NCBI GenBank assembly: GCA_009691805.1
Contig: SIAK01000020.1
Location: 1-41,763, forward strand
DNA: 41,763 nucleotides
Source of the DNA: Phycisphaerales bacterium
Lineage (GTDB): Bacteria > Planctomycetota > Phycisphaerae > Phycisphaerales > SM1A02
Direction: 5' to 3'
Within the stretch, counting starts at the first letter, position 1. Every line of letters begins with the position of its first letter. This document shows positions 8,419 through 16,736 of the stretch, piece after piece. Under the pieces are notes generated by a model, which was given only the letters and a program-made list of their open reading frames with translations, did not search any database and was not told the DNA's origin. The translations under genes were made by a program, and so were the position numbers.

Positions 8419-9411
8419 ATGACCGAGATCGAAATGCACGCGAAGAAATTCCGCGATGACTACGCTCGCACGCGCGCGGAAATCGCGAAAGTTATTGTTG
8501 GTCACGAAGCGACTGTGGACGGTGTGCTCACGTGTTTGTTTGCGGGCGGTCACTGCCTGCTTGAAGGCGTTCCTGGGCTTGGCAAGACGCTGCTCATCCG
8601 CTCCCTCGCGCAAGCACTTGATCTCAAGTTCAGTCGCGTGCAATTCACGCCCGATCTCATGCCTGCGGATGTGACAGGCACGACGATCGTCGTCGAGACA
8701 GAACACGGTCGTGACTTTCAATTTCGCAAGGGACCAATCTTTGCTCAGATCGTGCTCGCCGATGAAATCAATCGCGCGACACCCAAGACGCAATCTTCGC
8801 TGCTCGAAGCGATGCAAGAACGCAGCGTGACTGTCGGTGGCGTGAGCCATCAACTCGAACGACCGTTCTTCGTGATGGCAACGCAGAATCCGATTGAACA
8901 AGAAGGCACGTATCCGCTGCCCGAAGCGCAGCTCGATCGATTCTTCTTCAAGCTCGTCGTTGGTTACTCGACGCGCGATGAGCTCTCCGCGATTCTTGAT
9001 CGCACGACGACGGGTGCAGAAGCCACGCTTTCGCGCGTGCTCGATGCTGCGGGCATCATCGCGCACCAGAAACTCGTTCGCCAAGTTGCGATCGCGCCGC
9101 ACGTGCAGGATTACGCCGTGCGTCTCGTACTCGCGACACATCCGCAAGGACAATTCGCGACACCGATGACGAATCAGTTCTTACGATTTGGTGCAAGTCC
9201 TCGTGCGGCGCAAACGCTCGTGCTCGCGGCGAAAGTGAAAGCGTTGCTGCAAGAACGTAGCGCGGTGAGCTTTGAGGACATTAAGGCCTACGCACTGCCC
9301 GCGCTGCGCCACCGCATCCTCCTGAACTTCGAAGCAGAAGCGGAAGGTCGCACCAGCGATGAGATCATTCAGAACATCGTCGACACACTTGTCCTTGATG
9401 CTCGCGCCTGA
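8419..9411 (+). CDS. moxR: MoxR-family AAA+ ATPase
   Basis: A 330-residue AAA+ ATPase of the MoxR group, cytosolic chaperone-like ATPases that usually activate or assemble partner proteins with VWA domains. Walker A is GVPGLGKT (50-57), Walker B is IVLADEIN (111-118), followed by the sensor-1 region MATQNPIEQEGTYPLPEAQ and the LDRFFF signature. The C-terminal lid carries FGASPRAAQTL. MoxR genes normally sit next to DUF58 and VWA genes; here the next gene is an outer-membrane protein 18 bases downstream and no DUF58 or VWA gene is in the window. The start ATG 8419 fits family length. Confidence 0.92.
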   Translation: MTEIEMHAKKFRDDYARTRAEIAKVIVGHEATVDGVLTCLFAGGHCLLEGVPGLGKTLLIRSLAQALDLKFSRVQFTPDLMPADVTGTTIVVETEHGRDFQFRKGPIFAQIVLADEINRATPKTQSSLLEAMQERSVTVGGVSHQLERPFFVMATQNPIEQEGTYPLPEAQLDRFFFKLVVGYSTRDELSAILDRTTTGAEATLSRVLDAAGIIAHQKLVRQVAIAPHVQDYAVRLVLATHPQGQFATPMTNQFLRFGASPRAAQTLVLAAKVKALLQERSAVSFEDIKAYALPALRHRILLNFEAEAEGRTSDEIIQNIVDTLVLDARA

Positions 9412-9429
9412 GCCTTCGCTGAGATTCCT

Positions 9430-10425
9430 ATGAAACTTACACTTCTCACAACAATTACCGTGATTGCTACCTCATCGATGGTTGCGCACGCGCAAGAGAG
9501 CAGCGTGGCGAGCACGCCGATTGCTCCGCCTGCGGAGAACGGCGCTGCTGCGGGTGGCGAGCCGACAGATGCAGCGGACGTGACAATCAACCGCTCGCTC
9601 GCTGTTGGCTATGCGCACCTCTTTGATGCATCGTTTGGTTCGGGTGCAAGCGGCAGTGTCAGTGAGAATCGCACCTACGCGTCCTACACCGTCGAAACGA
9701 AGGGCGATGAAACATCCAAGCTCGGCGTCAGCTTCAACTACTCAGGCACTTGGTACAACTTCGACGGCGCGTCACCACTCGATCCTGCGCCTGGCGATGC
9801 ACCGTGGGGCGCGGTAACGTCGCTGCTCATCAGCCCGACATTGAACGTGAAGTGCGACTCGCATTGGAATGCGTTCGCGCGTGTTTTCGCTGGTTTCAGC
9901 GGTGAAAACAGCGCCGATGTGTGGGATAGCACCACGGGCGGCGGTGCGATCGGTGCGAGTTATTCCTTCAGCAAGGATCTCACGCTCGGACTCGGTGTCC
10001 TCGGTGCAAGTCAGATCGAAGACAACGTGCTCGTCATTCCGTTGCTCATCGTGGATTGGAAAATCTGCGACACGCTGCGATTGACAAATGTTGGCGGACC
10101 TGCGGCGTACCCAACAACCAACGGACTCGAACTCGCGTGGCGTGTGAACAAGGAGTTTGAACTCTCCTTTGGTGGACGCTGGGAGATTGATCGCTTCCGA
10201 CTCGATGATGATGCATCGAATCCCAACGGCGTCGGACAAGACAAAGGACTTCCGATGTGGATCCGCGGAACATGGTTCGCGTGCGAGAACGCGCGGGTCG
10301 ATGTGCTCGGCGGCGTGCGCATTGGCAGCGAGTTCAATTTGTACGATCAAAACGGCAATGGACTTTCGTCAAGCGACGTCGATGCACAACCGTTCCTCGG
10401 CGTGTTCGTCTCCGTTAACTTTTGA
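9430..10425 (+). CDS. Outer-membrane beta-barrel-like protein
   Basis: A 331-residue exported protein. It has a Sec signal peptide (MKLTLLTT..., cleavage probably after MVAHA near residue 20), then a short Ala/Pro linker, then alternating aromatic and polar strands typical of a transmembrane beta-barrel (YASYTVET, LGVSFNYSGTWYNF, FARVFAGFSG). It ends in an aromatic residue (FVSVNF), the usual barrel-assembly signal. The type resembles the planctomycete outer-membrane proteins grouped as DUF6268-like, but I am not certain of that assignment. It starts 18 bases after moxR and may be co-transcribed. It converges with the subtilase gene, 13 bases separating the two stops. Confidence 0.7.
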   Translation: MKLTLLTTITVIATSSMVAHAQESSVASTPIAPPAENGAAAGGEPTDAADVTINRSLAVGYAHLFDASFGSGASGSVSENRTYASYTVETKGDETSKLGVSFNYSGTWYNFDGASPLDPAPGDAPWGAVTSLLISPTLNVKCDSHWNAFARVFAGFSGENSADVWDSTTGGGAIGASYSFSKDLTLGLGVLGASQIEDNVLVIPLLIVDWKICDTLRLTNVGGPAAYPTTNGLELAWRVNKEFELSFGGRWEIDRFRLDDDASNPNGVGQDKGLPMWIRGTWFACENARVDVLGGVRIGSEFNLYDQNGNGLSSSDVDAQPFLGVFVSVNF

Positions 10426-10438
10426 TCGCCTCGCGTGA

Positions 10439-12043
10439 TTAGCCCCACGCACTGAGCAAGATGGCGAGATCCGCAGCGTCCACGATGGCATCGTTGTTGA
10501 GATCGGTTGGACAAACATCCACGCACGCGCCCCACGCATTGAGCAGCATCGCGAGATCCGCAGCGTTCACCGAGCCATCAACATTGATGTCTTCGGGCGC
10601 GCGTCCAATCGACGCCGCGCCAATCGCACTCATGATGCCGTATCCGCGCCGATAGAACGGATCGAAAGTTCCATTCGCGACCATGTCTGACGCCGTGGAG
10701 AAAAGCGCATTTCGCATCGAGGTCACGGTGTATTCGCCGCGCGCCTGCAGGATCGTCGCGACCGCGCCCGCGATCAGCGGCGTCGCGAAACTTGTGCCGC
10801 TTCCGTAGGTGATGCCCGCGAAATCATCGGGGGCGATCGTGTAGCAATTGATGCCGCGCGCACAAAGCTCCGGCTTCACGCGACCGTCCACGCTCGGACC
10901 ATCGCTTGTAAACCACGCCGTCACGCCATTCAGATCGACGGCGCCGCAAGAAATCACTTGCAGTGCGTCCGCGGGCGCAAGAAGATGATTCGTCGCAGGA
11001 TTACTGTCGTTTCCTTGATTGCCCGCTGCAGTGCAGCAGATGACGCCGAGGGAAGTTGCGATGTTCACGCCGCGCGATGTGACTGCGGTCACGCCATTGA
11101 GTTGCTCTGGCGTGTACCAATCGATGTAACCGAGCGAACTCGTGGCGATGTCCGCGCCGTTTGCTTCGATGAACTCGAGCCCCGCAACGTAGTAGTCCTC
11201 TTCGACGGGCGTCTCGCTTGAGTTGTCCTCAGTCTTCGTGAGGATGAATTTCGCCTCGTAGGCGGAGCCAATCATTTGACCCGGAAGATAGGCCGCGAGA
11301 AATCCAAGCACCGCGCTTCCGTGCCAGTGTTGACCAGGATCATCGCCCACTTGAAATCCAGCGTTGCCATCGTTGTTGATGAAGTCCCACTCCGCGATGA
11401 CCTCGAGCGGATGCTCGGCCGACGCGAACGCGCTGTGGATACGGCGGAATCCAGTATCGAGAATCCCAATGATCACGCCTGCTCCGCGAAATCCGCGCGC
11501 ATGCATTTCGTCGATGCCGACTTGCGCCAACTGCGCATCGCTCCAGGCTCCACTACCCGCGATGCCGCCTTCGACAACGCTGCCGAAATCTACAGGCGCA
11601 AGACGTCGCGAGTGATGCACAGGAAAAACGCCGCGCACGAAGGGAAGTTTCGCGATCGCCTTGAGTTCAGTCTCACTCGCAGCAACACTCGCGAGATTCA
11701 GCCAGCGACTCGTCGTGCGCAACGTCGCGCCTGTTGCGAGGAGTGCATCAACGCGTGCTTGTGCGACTGGAAGATCGGCGGACGAAATCAATTCGCGTGT
11801 GGACGCGCGCAATGCTCGTCGATCAAGCGCGCGTTGGGTTAAGAGGGTGTCCGAGGAACGCATTCCACGCTTCGGCAATTCCTTCGGAGCAAGTTGAATC
11901 CACCATGCGTCGCGGGCGATACTCGGCGCGCGTTCATCATGCCCGTTCGCAAAGGTGCACTGCGCAGTCATCACACTTGCACATGCGGCAAAAATTGCGG
12001 AAGAGATTGCGGAACGCAGCAGTGGTGCACGGGTCATTGGCAT
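10439..12043 (-). CDS. Secreted subtilisin-like serine protease (S8) with C-terminal dockerin-like repeats
   Basis: A 534-residue extracellular protease. The signal peptide covers about residues 1-32, and a region of about 110 residues resembling an inhibitor I9 propeptide precedes the catalytic domain. The triad is Asp196 (IIGILDTGF), His241 (HWHGSAVLG) and Ser418 (GSGTSFATPLIAG); the oxyanion Asn342 lies in AAGNQGN. Two tandem EF-hand-like dockerin repeats end the protein (DINVDGSVNAADLAMLL and DLNNDAIVDAADLAILL, each followed by an AWG). The second repeat has Ala where the consensus has Gly. These modules bind calcium in true dockerins; cohesins are not seen here, so attachment to a surface partner is only a guess. 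Start ATG 12043; a second ATG two codons later is equally possible. Confidence 0.9.
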   Translation of the reverse strand: MPMTRAPLLRSAISSAIFAACASVMTAQCTFANGHDERAPSIARDAWWIQLAPKELPKRGMRSSDTLLTQRALDRRALRASTRELISSADLPVAQARVDALLATGATLRTTSRWLNLASVAASETELKAIAKLPFVRGVFPVHHSRRLAPVDFGSVVEGGIAGSGAWSDAQLAQVGIDEMHARGFRGAGVIIGILDTGFRRIHSAFASAEHPLEVIAEWDFINNDGNAGFQVGDDPGQHWHGSAVLGFLAAYLPGQMIGSAYEAKFILTKTEDNSSETPVEEDYYVAGLEFIEANGADIATSSLGYIDWYTPEQLNGVTAVTSRGVNIATSLGVICCTAAGNQGNDSNPATNHLLAPADALQVISCGAVDLNGVTAWFTSDGPSVDGRVKPELCARGINCYTIAPDDFAGITYGSGTSFATPLIAGAVATILQARGEYTVTSMRNALFSTASDMVANGTFDPFYRRGYGIMSAIGAASIGRAPEDINVDGSVNAADLAMLLNAWGACVDVCPTDLNNDAIVDAADLAILLSAWG

Positions 12044-12136
12044 TTGTTGAAAGTCCTCGAACTATCAGAGTGTGTCGCGTGGAAGATCCAATGCCAACCA
12101 AGTTCCATTCGTTTTTTTGGTACACCACTCGAACGC

Positions 12137-12985
12137 ATGCTGCAACCCGATCCACTTCCGCCTCCTTCTGCAGACCCTGCGGCGATTGTGCGCCCTGTTG
12201 CGCTCGTCACGGGCGCCTCAGGTGGTCTCGGGCGCGAATTCGCACTTGCGCTCGCTGAACGTGGATATGACCTCGTAATCGTTGCGCGGCGCGAAGATCG
12301 ACTGATCGCGCTGAAGAAAGAAGTCTCCACCCGATACTCAGCGCGCGCGATGGTGATCGCGATGGATCTCGCTGTTCCCACCACGCCGCGTGAAATTCAC
12401 TCGATCATTGAAGGCTCGGGTCTTGAGGTGAGTTACCTCGTGAACAACGCGGGCTACGGCGTGCGCGGTCGATTCCTCGATGTGCCGTGGGCAGTACATG
12501 CGGACTTTCTACAAGTGATGATCGGCTCTTGGCTTCATCTCACGCATCTCTTGCTCCCTGCGATGCGCGCGCGCGGACACGGTCGCATTCTAAATGTGTC
12601 AAGCCTCGCATCGCTCGGACCTGAACCGCCAGGCAGTTTGTATTCGCCTGCGAAGTACATGATGACAAGCGCAAGCCGAGCATTACGATTGAATCTTCTT
12701 GGCACTGGCCTGCATTGCACTGCGCTCTGCCCTGGATTCACGCGCACAGAGTTTCATGATGCGCTCGGCTGTCGTGAACAGATGAACACGTTGCCGAAGT
12801 ACATGTGGATGGACGCGCGACCCGTGGTCGAAGCGGGCATGCGCGGTGTCGAGGAAAATCGCGCGGTGGTTGTGCCGGGCTGGTTCAACAAATTGGGCGC
12901 ATGCATGTGTAAGTTGCTGCCGTACGCACTCACGAGCCAACTCATTCCGAGCGCTGTGCTTCGAGAGCACGAATCCATTCGCTAA
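12137..12985 (+). CDS. Short-chain dehydrogenase/reductase
   Basis: A 282-residue classical SDR oxidoreductase using NAD(P)H. The cofactor motif is TGASGGLG (25-32), with NNAG at 103-106, catalytic Ser155/156 in LNVSSLASL, Tyr169 and Lys173 (YSPAK). The Arg pair after the second strand (VIVARREDRL) favours NADP(H). The overall type resembles the DltE/17-beta-hydroxysteroid-dehydrogenase-like group that acts on lipid-like substrates; the substrate is not determinable. Start ATG 12137 is preferred because upstream sequence in frame looks non-coding and would overlap the subtilase. It begins a plus-strand run of closely spaced genes reaching 16728. Confidence 0.88.
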   Translation: MLQPDPLPPPSADPAAIVRPVALVTGASGGLGREFALALAERGYDLVIVARREDRLIALKKEVSTRYSARAMVIAMDLAVPTTPREIHSIIEGSGLEVSYLVNNAGYGVRGRFLDVPWAVHADFLQVMIGSWLHLTHLLLPAMRARGHGRILNVSSLASLGPEPPGSLYSPAKYMMTSASRALRLNLLGTGLHCTALCPGFTRTEFHDALGCREQMNTLPKYMWMDARPVVEAGMRGVEENRAVVVPGWFNKLGACMCKLLPYALTSQLIPSAVLREHESIR

Positions 12986-13014
12986 CTCGCGCCGCGCGAA
13001 AAATTGCACTCGCC

Positions 13015-14574
13015 ATGACATTGCTTTGCGTTCCAATTCCCGTGCATGCCATCGACGAAGTGCCGTCGCTCCTCACCCGTTGCGCGCAAGCTGCGGAGCG
13101 CGGAGCGAACATCGTGGAATGGCGTATTGATGAGTTGTTCGCGCAACCGTTTGACTCCGAGGGCGAGTATGAAGCGGCGCTCGACGCCATCGCGCAGCTG
13201 ATTCGCGACAGTGTGTTGCCTTCACTCGTCACCGCGCGCACGTTGCAAGAAGGCGGCCGGTGCGAACTCGATGCGGACGCGCTCTTTCACTTGCTCAGTG
13301 AGATCGCGTCACTGCAAACCCCGCCACGATTTGTCGATGTGGAGTTTGCGCTCGTTGAAAAACTCGCGCGCATTCCGACCGTGCGGGAAGGCGGCGCGTC
13401 GTTGCTCTTCAGCGCGCATGATTTCCAAGGACCGCCCGCGCATCTCGCGCGCCTCTATGCACGCATGGCGTCGGATGATCGGTGCGCCATCGCGAAAATC
13501 GCGTGGCGCGCGCGCAGTGTGCGCGATTGTCACGATGTCTTCGAACTGCTTGCCTTGCGCGCGAAGCCTTCGATCCTCTTGTGTATGGGTGATGAAGGCC
13601 TTGCCACTCGCGTGCTCGCACCGAAGTTCGGCGCGTTTCTCACCTTCGCGTCGGAGGGCGATGGTCTCGAGAGCGCGCCTGGTCAGCCAACGATCAACAC
13701 CCTCAAGGAGCGCTATCGCTTCGATGCGATCTCGCGCGCGACGAAGGTCTACGCCGTTATTGGTTTTCCGATAGCGCACTCGAAGTCGCCCGCGTTTCAC
13801 AACGCGCGTTTCGCAGAAGCCGGGCACGACGGGGTGCTCCTGCCGTTGCTTGTGCGCAGCGATTGGGAGAGTTTCAAAGCGACGCTTGCAATGCTTCTCG
13901 ATGACGCGAGTCTGTCGTTTCGCGGCGCGAGTGTGACGCTTCCGCATAAGGAACACCTCGTGCGATTCGTGCAAGAACGCGGCGGGGTCGTCGATGACAT
14001 GACTGCGCGCCTCGGGGCATCCAACACGCTTGTCGTGCGCGCAGACGGTTCGCTTTTCGCAACGAACACCGATCGAATCGCCGCGTGCAGCGTGCTTGCG
14101 GATGCATTCGCCGCACCTCTGCGTGGCAAGCGCATCGCGGTGTTCGGCGCGGGCGGAGTCGCGCGGGCGATTGCAGGCGGGCTCGCGGTTGAAGGTGCGC
14201 GCGTCGTCGTCGTGAATCGCACGCACGAGAAAGCTGTGGAGCTTGCGCGTGAACTTTCGACTGCGCTCGGTGTGCAGATCGCTGCGATGCGCGAGAGCGA
14301 ATTTGATTGCAACGCCGCGCAATGCGAGCGATTCGACGGTTTCGTCAACGCTACACCTGTTGGCATGGAAGGCGGAAGCGACCCTGATGGATTCGTGCTC
14401 CCAGACGCCGCGCATCTTGAGAGCGACACCGTCGTCTTCGACACGGTCTACGCACCACGCGACACGCCGCTCCTCAAGTTCGCGCGATCTCGCGGCGCGC
14501 GCACCGTCGATGGATACGCAATGTTCGTGAAACAAGCAGAATTGCAGTCACGACTGTGGTTGGAATCCCTCTAG
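13015..14574 (+). CDS. aroDE: Bifunctional 3-dehydroquinate dehydratase (type I) / shikimate dehydrogenase
   Basis: A 519-residue fusion catalysing two consecutive shikimate-pathway steps: 3-dehydroquinate to 3-dehydroshikimate, then to shikimate. The N-terminal type I dehydratase (about 1-235) shows EWRID (35-39), His135 in FSAHDF and the Schiff-base Lys161 in AKIAWRA. The C-terminal AroE domain (about 243-519) shows GFPIAHSKSPAFHN, catalytic Lys312 in SVTLPHKE, Asp353 in NTD, the NADP loop GAGGVARA (378-385) and NRT. The NTD motif continues RIAA, where a Gly is usual. The domain order is that of the plant enzyme. It lies 29 bases after the SDR and 9 bases before the next gene, so it is probably co-transcribed with both. 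Confidence 0.95.
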   Translation: MTLLCVPIPVHAIDEVPSLLTRCAQAAERGANIVEWRIDELFAQPFDSEGEYEAALDAIAQLIRDSVLPSLVTARTLQEGGRCELDADALFHLLSEIASLQTPPRFVDVEFALVEKLARIPTVREGGASLLFSAHDFQGPPAHLARLYARMASDDRCAIAKIAWRARSVRDCHDVFELLALRAKPSILLCMGDEGLATRVLAPKFGAFLTFASEGDGLESAPGQPTINTLKERYRFDAISRATKVYAVIGFPIAHSKSPAFHNARFAEAGHDGVLLPLLVRSDWESFKATLAMLLDDASLSFRGASVTLPHKEHLVRFVQERGGVVDDMTARLGASNTLVVRADGSLFATNTDRIAACSVLADAFAAPLRGKRIAVFGAGGVARAIAGGLAVEGARVVVVNRTHEKAVELARELSTALGVQIAAMRESEFDCNAAQCERFDGFVNATPVGMEGGSDPDGFVLPDAAHLESDTVVFDTVYAPRDTPLLKFARSRGARTVDGYAMFVKQAELQSRLWLESL

Positions 14575-14583
14575 ACTCTCGGT

Positions 14584-15207
14584 GTGCAAGATGAGCCCAC
14601 CATTGACGACGCGATCGCGTTCCTCCGCGCCAACCTGTGCGGAACGATCCGATTCGAGAGCGATTTCCTCCCAATCAAAGTTGTCGTCGATCAAGATGGA
14701 AAGTTGATCGCGTCGGTGATGGTCGCGATGCTGCAGTCCTTTGACACCTCGCTCTATCTGCCCGACGAGAATGACAGTGGGCTCCATCTCGGCGTCTCGC
14801 TTGAAGAGATTCAATACAAGGGCGACGATGCGCGGTGTTGTGACCGTTGGCAGATCTATCACGGCGAGCCACCTGATGTTCGCTGGGCGCGCATCTCCAT
14901 CGATGCCGCGCGTTTCGCAGGCGTGTTCTTCGATGGCGATGCACTTATGACTGGGAATCCACTTGCGAGCTGCGCGAACTCCGTGCTGCGAGAAATGAAC
15001 GCGAACAAGCCTGCGTTACGCCGCTTCTGTGCGGAGGGCGCGAGTATGGAAATCGAAGACCCCGTGCTTGTCGGCATCGATCCCTATGGATTCGATATCC
15101 GTCGTGTGTTCGACATCATCCGTATCGAGAGTGAAGATTTGCTCGAATCAGAGGCGGATGTGCGGGAGGAACTGCGTCGAAGAGGGTTCTCCATCTCAGA
15201 CAGATAA
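14584..15207 (+). CDS. PNPOx-like split-barrel / degenerate DUF2470 protein
   Basis: A 207-residue cytosolic protein from a GTG start 9 bases after aroDE. The middle resembles a split-barrel (pyridoxamine-phosphate-oxidase fold) domain: QDGKLIASVMVAML, TSLYLPDENDSGLHL, VRWARISIDAARFAGVF. The C-terminal part aligns by eye with DUF2470, the domain attached to HugZ-type haem-binding proteins: EMNANKPALRRF at 137-148 in place of HMNxDHxxAL, then VGIDPYGFDIR at 163-173, which is the conserved tail of that domain. The two histidines of the HMNxDH motif are replaced by Glu and Lys, so the haem role of HugZ cannot be assumed. Fairly sure it is a gene; family assignment is moderate. Confidence 0.65.
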   Translation: MQDEPTIDDAIAFLRANLCGTIRFESDFLPIKVVVDQDGKLIASVMVAMLQSFDTSLYLPDENDSGLHLGVSLEEIQYKGDDARCCDRWQIYHGEPPDVRWARISIDAARFAGVFFDGDALMTGNPLASCANSVLREMNANKPALRRFCAEGASMEIEDPVLVGIDPYGFDIRRVFDIIRIESEDLLESEADVREELRRRGFSISDR

Positions 15208-15236
15208 GCGCTCGAAGCAAGGTAGACTCACACACT

Positions 15237-16121
15237 ATGGCTCTCACCGATGGCGACAAAAAATACGAAGGCAGTCTCAACAGCGCGATGATTGACGGAC
15301 CTGAAGGTCGCGCCGCGCAGGAGTACGCGAATCATTTCGGCGAGCCAGGCTACGAGGACATCACGAAGGTGTACATCGCGCAGCGCTACGAGGGTTACAC
15401 CGAAGAAAATCAAGAGAGCTGGCGCACGCTCTACGACAAGCAGATGGCGTACCTCACGACGCGCGCATCGAGTGTGTATCTCAACGGAGCGCGTTCAATC
15501 AATCTCGTGCGCGAGCACATTCCGTATCTTGAGGGACCCAAGAGTGTCAACCACTTCTTGCAAAAACTCACCGGTTGGCAGAGTCGTGCTGTGCCTGGCT
15601 ACCTCCCCGCAAAAACATTCTTCGCGTGCCTCGCGCGACGCGAATTCCCGACGACTGTGGTGATTCGGCCGAAAGAGTCGCTGCACTATCTGCCCGAGCC
15701 CGACATCTTCCACGACATCTTTGGACACGTGCCGCTGCACGCGGATCCTGTGTTCGCAGACTTCTTGCAGACCTACGGCAAGGCTGCGTTGCTGACGAAG
15801 GATCCGCACCACACCGAGCGCTTGGCGCGACTGTTCTGGTTTACCGTCGAGTTCGGCCTCATTCGTGAAGACGGCGAAATCAAACTCTACGGATCAGGAC
15901 TCATCTCAAGTCCTGGCGAGTCGGTGCATGCGCTCACGAGCAACGAAGTCGACCGTCGTCCATTCGATCTCGACACGGTCTGCAACACGAGTTTCGAAAT
16001 CGATCACTATCAACCAATCCTGTATGTACTCGAGAGTTTTCAACAACTCCGCGACGCCATGAACAGTTACGCGAACCGACTGATCGAACAAGCCGAGCGC
16101 ACAACAGCGGGAGCGCGGTAG
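15237..16121 (+). CDS. phhA: Phenylalanine 4-monooxygenase
   Basis: A 294-residue aromatic amino acid hydroxylase that converts L-Phe to L-Tyr using tetrahydropterin, O2 and non-haem iron. The iron ligands are His159 and His164 in PEPDIFHDIFGHVPL and Glu205 in FWFTVEFGL, all intact; the pterin-loop residues YLPEPD precede them. Length matches the monofunctional bacterial enzyme with no regulatory ACT domain. No pterin-4a-carbinolamine dehydratase gene (phhB) is adjacent. Position after aroDE suggests grouping of aromatic amino acid functions: shikimate synthesis upstream, Phe-to-Tyr conversion here. It ends 3 bases before the MNT gene. Confidence 0.96.
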   Translation: MALTDGDKKYEGSLNSAMIDGPEGRAAQEYANHFGEPGYEDITKVYIAQRYEGYTEENQESWRTLYDKQMAYLTTRASSVYLNGARSINLVREHIPYLEGPKSVNHFLQKLTGWQSRAVPGYLPAKTFFACLARREFPTTVVIRPKESLHYLPEPDIFHDIFGHVPLHADPVFADFLQTYGKAALLTKDPHHTERLARLFWFTVEFGLIREDGEIKLYGSGLISSPGESVHALTSNEVDRRPFDLDTVCNTSFEIDHYQPILYVLESFQQLRDAMNSYANRLIEQAERTTAGAR

Positions 16122-16124
16122 CCG

Positions 16125-16376
16125 ATGCATCCCTGCCCTACGCATTTCTTGCCTGAAGCGTGGCGGCAATTGAATGAGCTTGCCGATGCGGTGCGCGCAC
16201 GAGGTGCAGAACTTTTCGTGTTCGGTTCGTTTGCCACCGGACGACAGCGCAAGACTTCTGATTGCGATATTGGGATTCGATGGATGGGAGCGCGAAATCT
16301 CGTCGTTCTGGCTGAAGTTAGTGATCAGCTAGATGCCCTGCCAACACTGCGAACATTCGATCTCGTTGACTTTTAA
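16125..16376 (+). CDS. MNT-like nucleotidyltransferase, truncated by an in-frame stop
   Basis: An 83-residue minimal nucleotidyltransferase with the signature GSx10DxD: Gly34-Ser35 in FVFGSFATG and Asp46, Asp48 in TSDCDIGI. Members of this group (HI0073/MNT type) pair with HEPN proteins; in several toxin-antitoxin systems the MNT AMPylates the HEPN toxin. The frame reaches TFDLVDF and then meets TAA at 16374. The same frame continues for 30 coding-like codons (next entry) up to a TGA overlapping the HEPN gene, as expected of an intact coupled pair. The catalytic motif is intact, but the C-terminal helix is missing, so activity is doubtful. It starts 3 bases after phhA. Confidence 0.7.
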   Translation: MHPCPTHFLPEAWRQLNELADAVRARGAELFVFGSFATGRQRKTSDCDIGIRWMGARNLVVLAEVSDQLDALPTLRTFDLVDF

Positions 16377-16469
16377 TCCGTCGATGCAGCGTTCGCGGAG
16401 TTTGCGCTGCGTCGAGTCATTCCGCTCGGAGACGCTGGAACCCCCACGGAGGTTTGTGATGCCGGATGA
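16377..16469 (+). pseudogene. Stranded C-terminal segment of the MNT gene after a premature stop
   Basis: Directly after the TAA at 16374-16376 and in the same frame lie 30 sense codons (SVDAAFAEFALRRVIPLG...) ending in TGA at 16467-16469. The segment reads as a plausible amphipathic helix following DLVDF in this family, and it would overlap the HEPN start (16459) by 11 bases. The simplest reading is one nonsense substitution in an older gene of about 114 codons. Sequencing error or stop-codon readthrough would give the same picture. Confidence 0.5.
16448..16452 (+). promoter_or_regulatory. Strong Shine-Dalgarno of the HEPN-like gene
   Basis: GGAGG six bases before ATG 16459. It decides this start over the in-frame ATG at 16333, whose extra 42 codons lie inside the MNT gene and look non-coding. 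Confidence 0.7.
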
Positions 16470-16728
16470 GCCGCTTGCAGATCTTGAGCGTTCGAAGCGA
16501 TTGACTTCTGAGCTTGGCCGAATACTCAATACACTTGATGATCGCCTGCACCGTGCACCGAGTGATGTCGTCGCCGACTCAAGCATGCTGCACTTCAGCC
16601 TTGCGTTCGAGATTGCGTGGAAACTTTGCCAATCCATCGCGGTGTTGGCGGAATTGCCCACGCATCTCGTGACACTGCGTGCACTGCATGCAGAAGCACT
16701 CCGTCGTGTGGGATCAAGCGCGCATTAG
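16459..16728 (+). CDS. HEPN-like (HI0074-type) protein, C-terminally shortened
   Basis: An 89-residue protein, partner of the MNT gene. The helix SSMLHFSLAFEIAWKLCQ matches the hallmark of HI0074-type HEPN / nucleotidyltransferase substrate-binding proteins (FExxFExxWK). Family members are usually about 130-145 residues and end in a helix with an R-x(4-6)-H motif that forms the RNase site in toxic HEPNs. Here the protein stops soon after the WK helix (RALHAEALRRVGSSAH) and that region is absent, so ribonuclease activity is unlikely. The next gene, on the other strand, ends 8 bases later and is itself a fragment, which suggests a deletion junction near 16728. A strong GGAGG precedes the start. 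Confidence 0.6.
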   Translation: MPDEPLADLERSKRLTSELGRILNTLDDRLHRAPSDVVADSSMLHFSLAFEIAWKLCQSIAVLAELPTHLVTLRALHAEALRRVGSSAH

Positions 16729-16736
16729 GCTACGCG

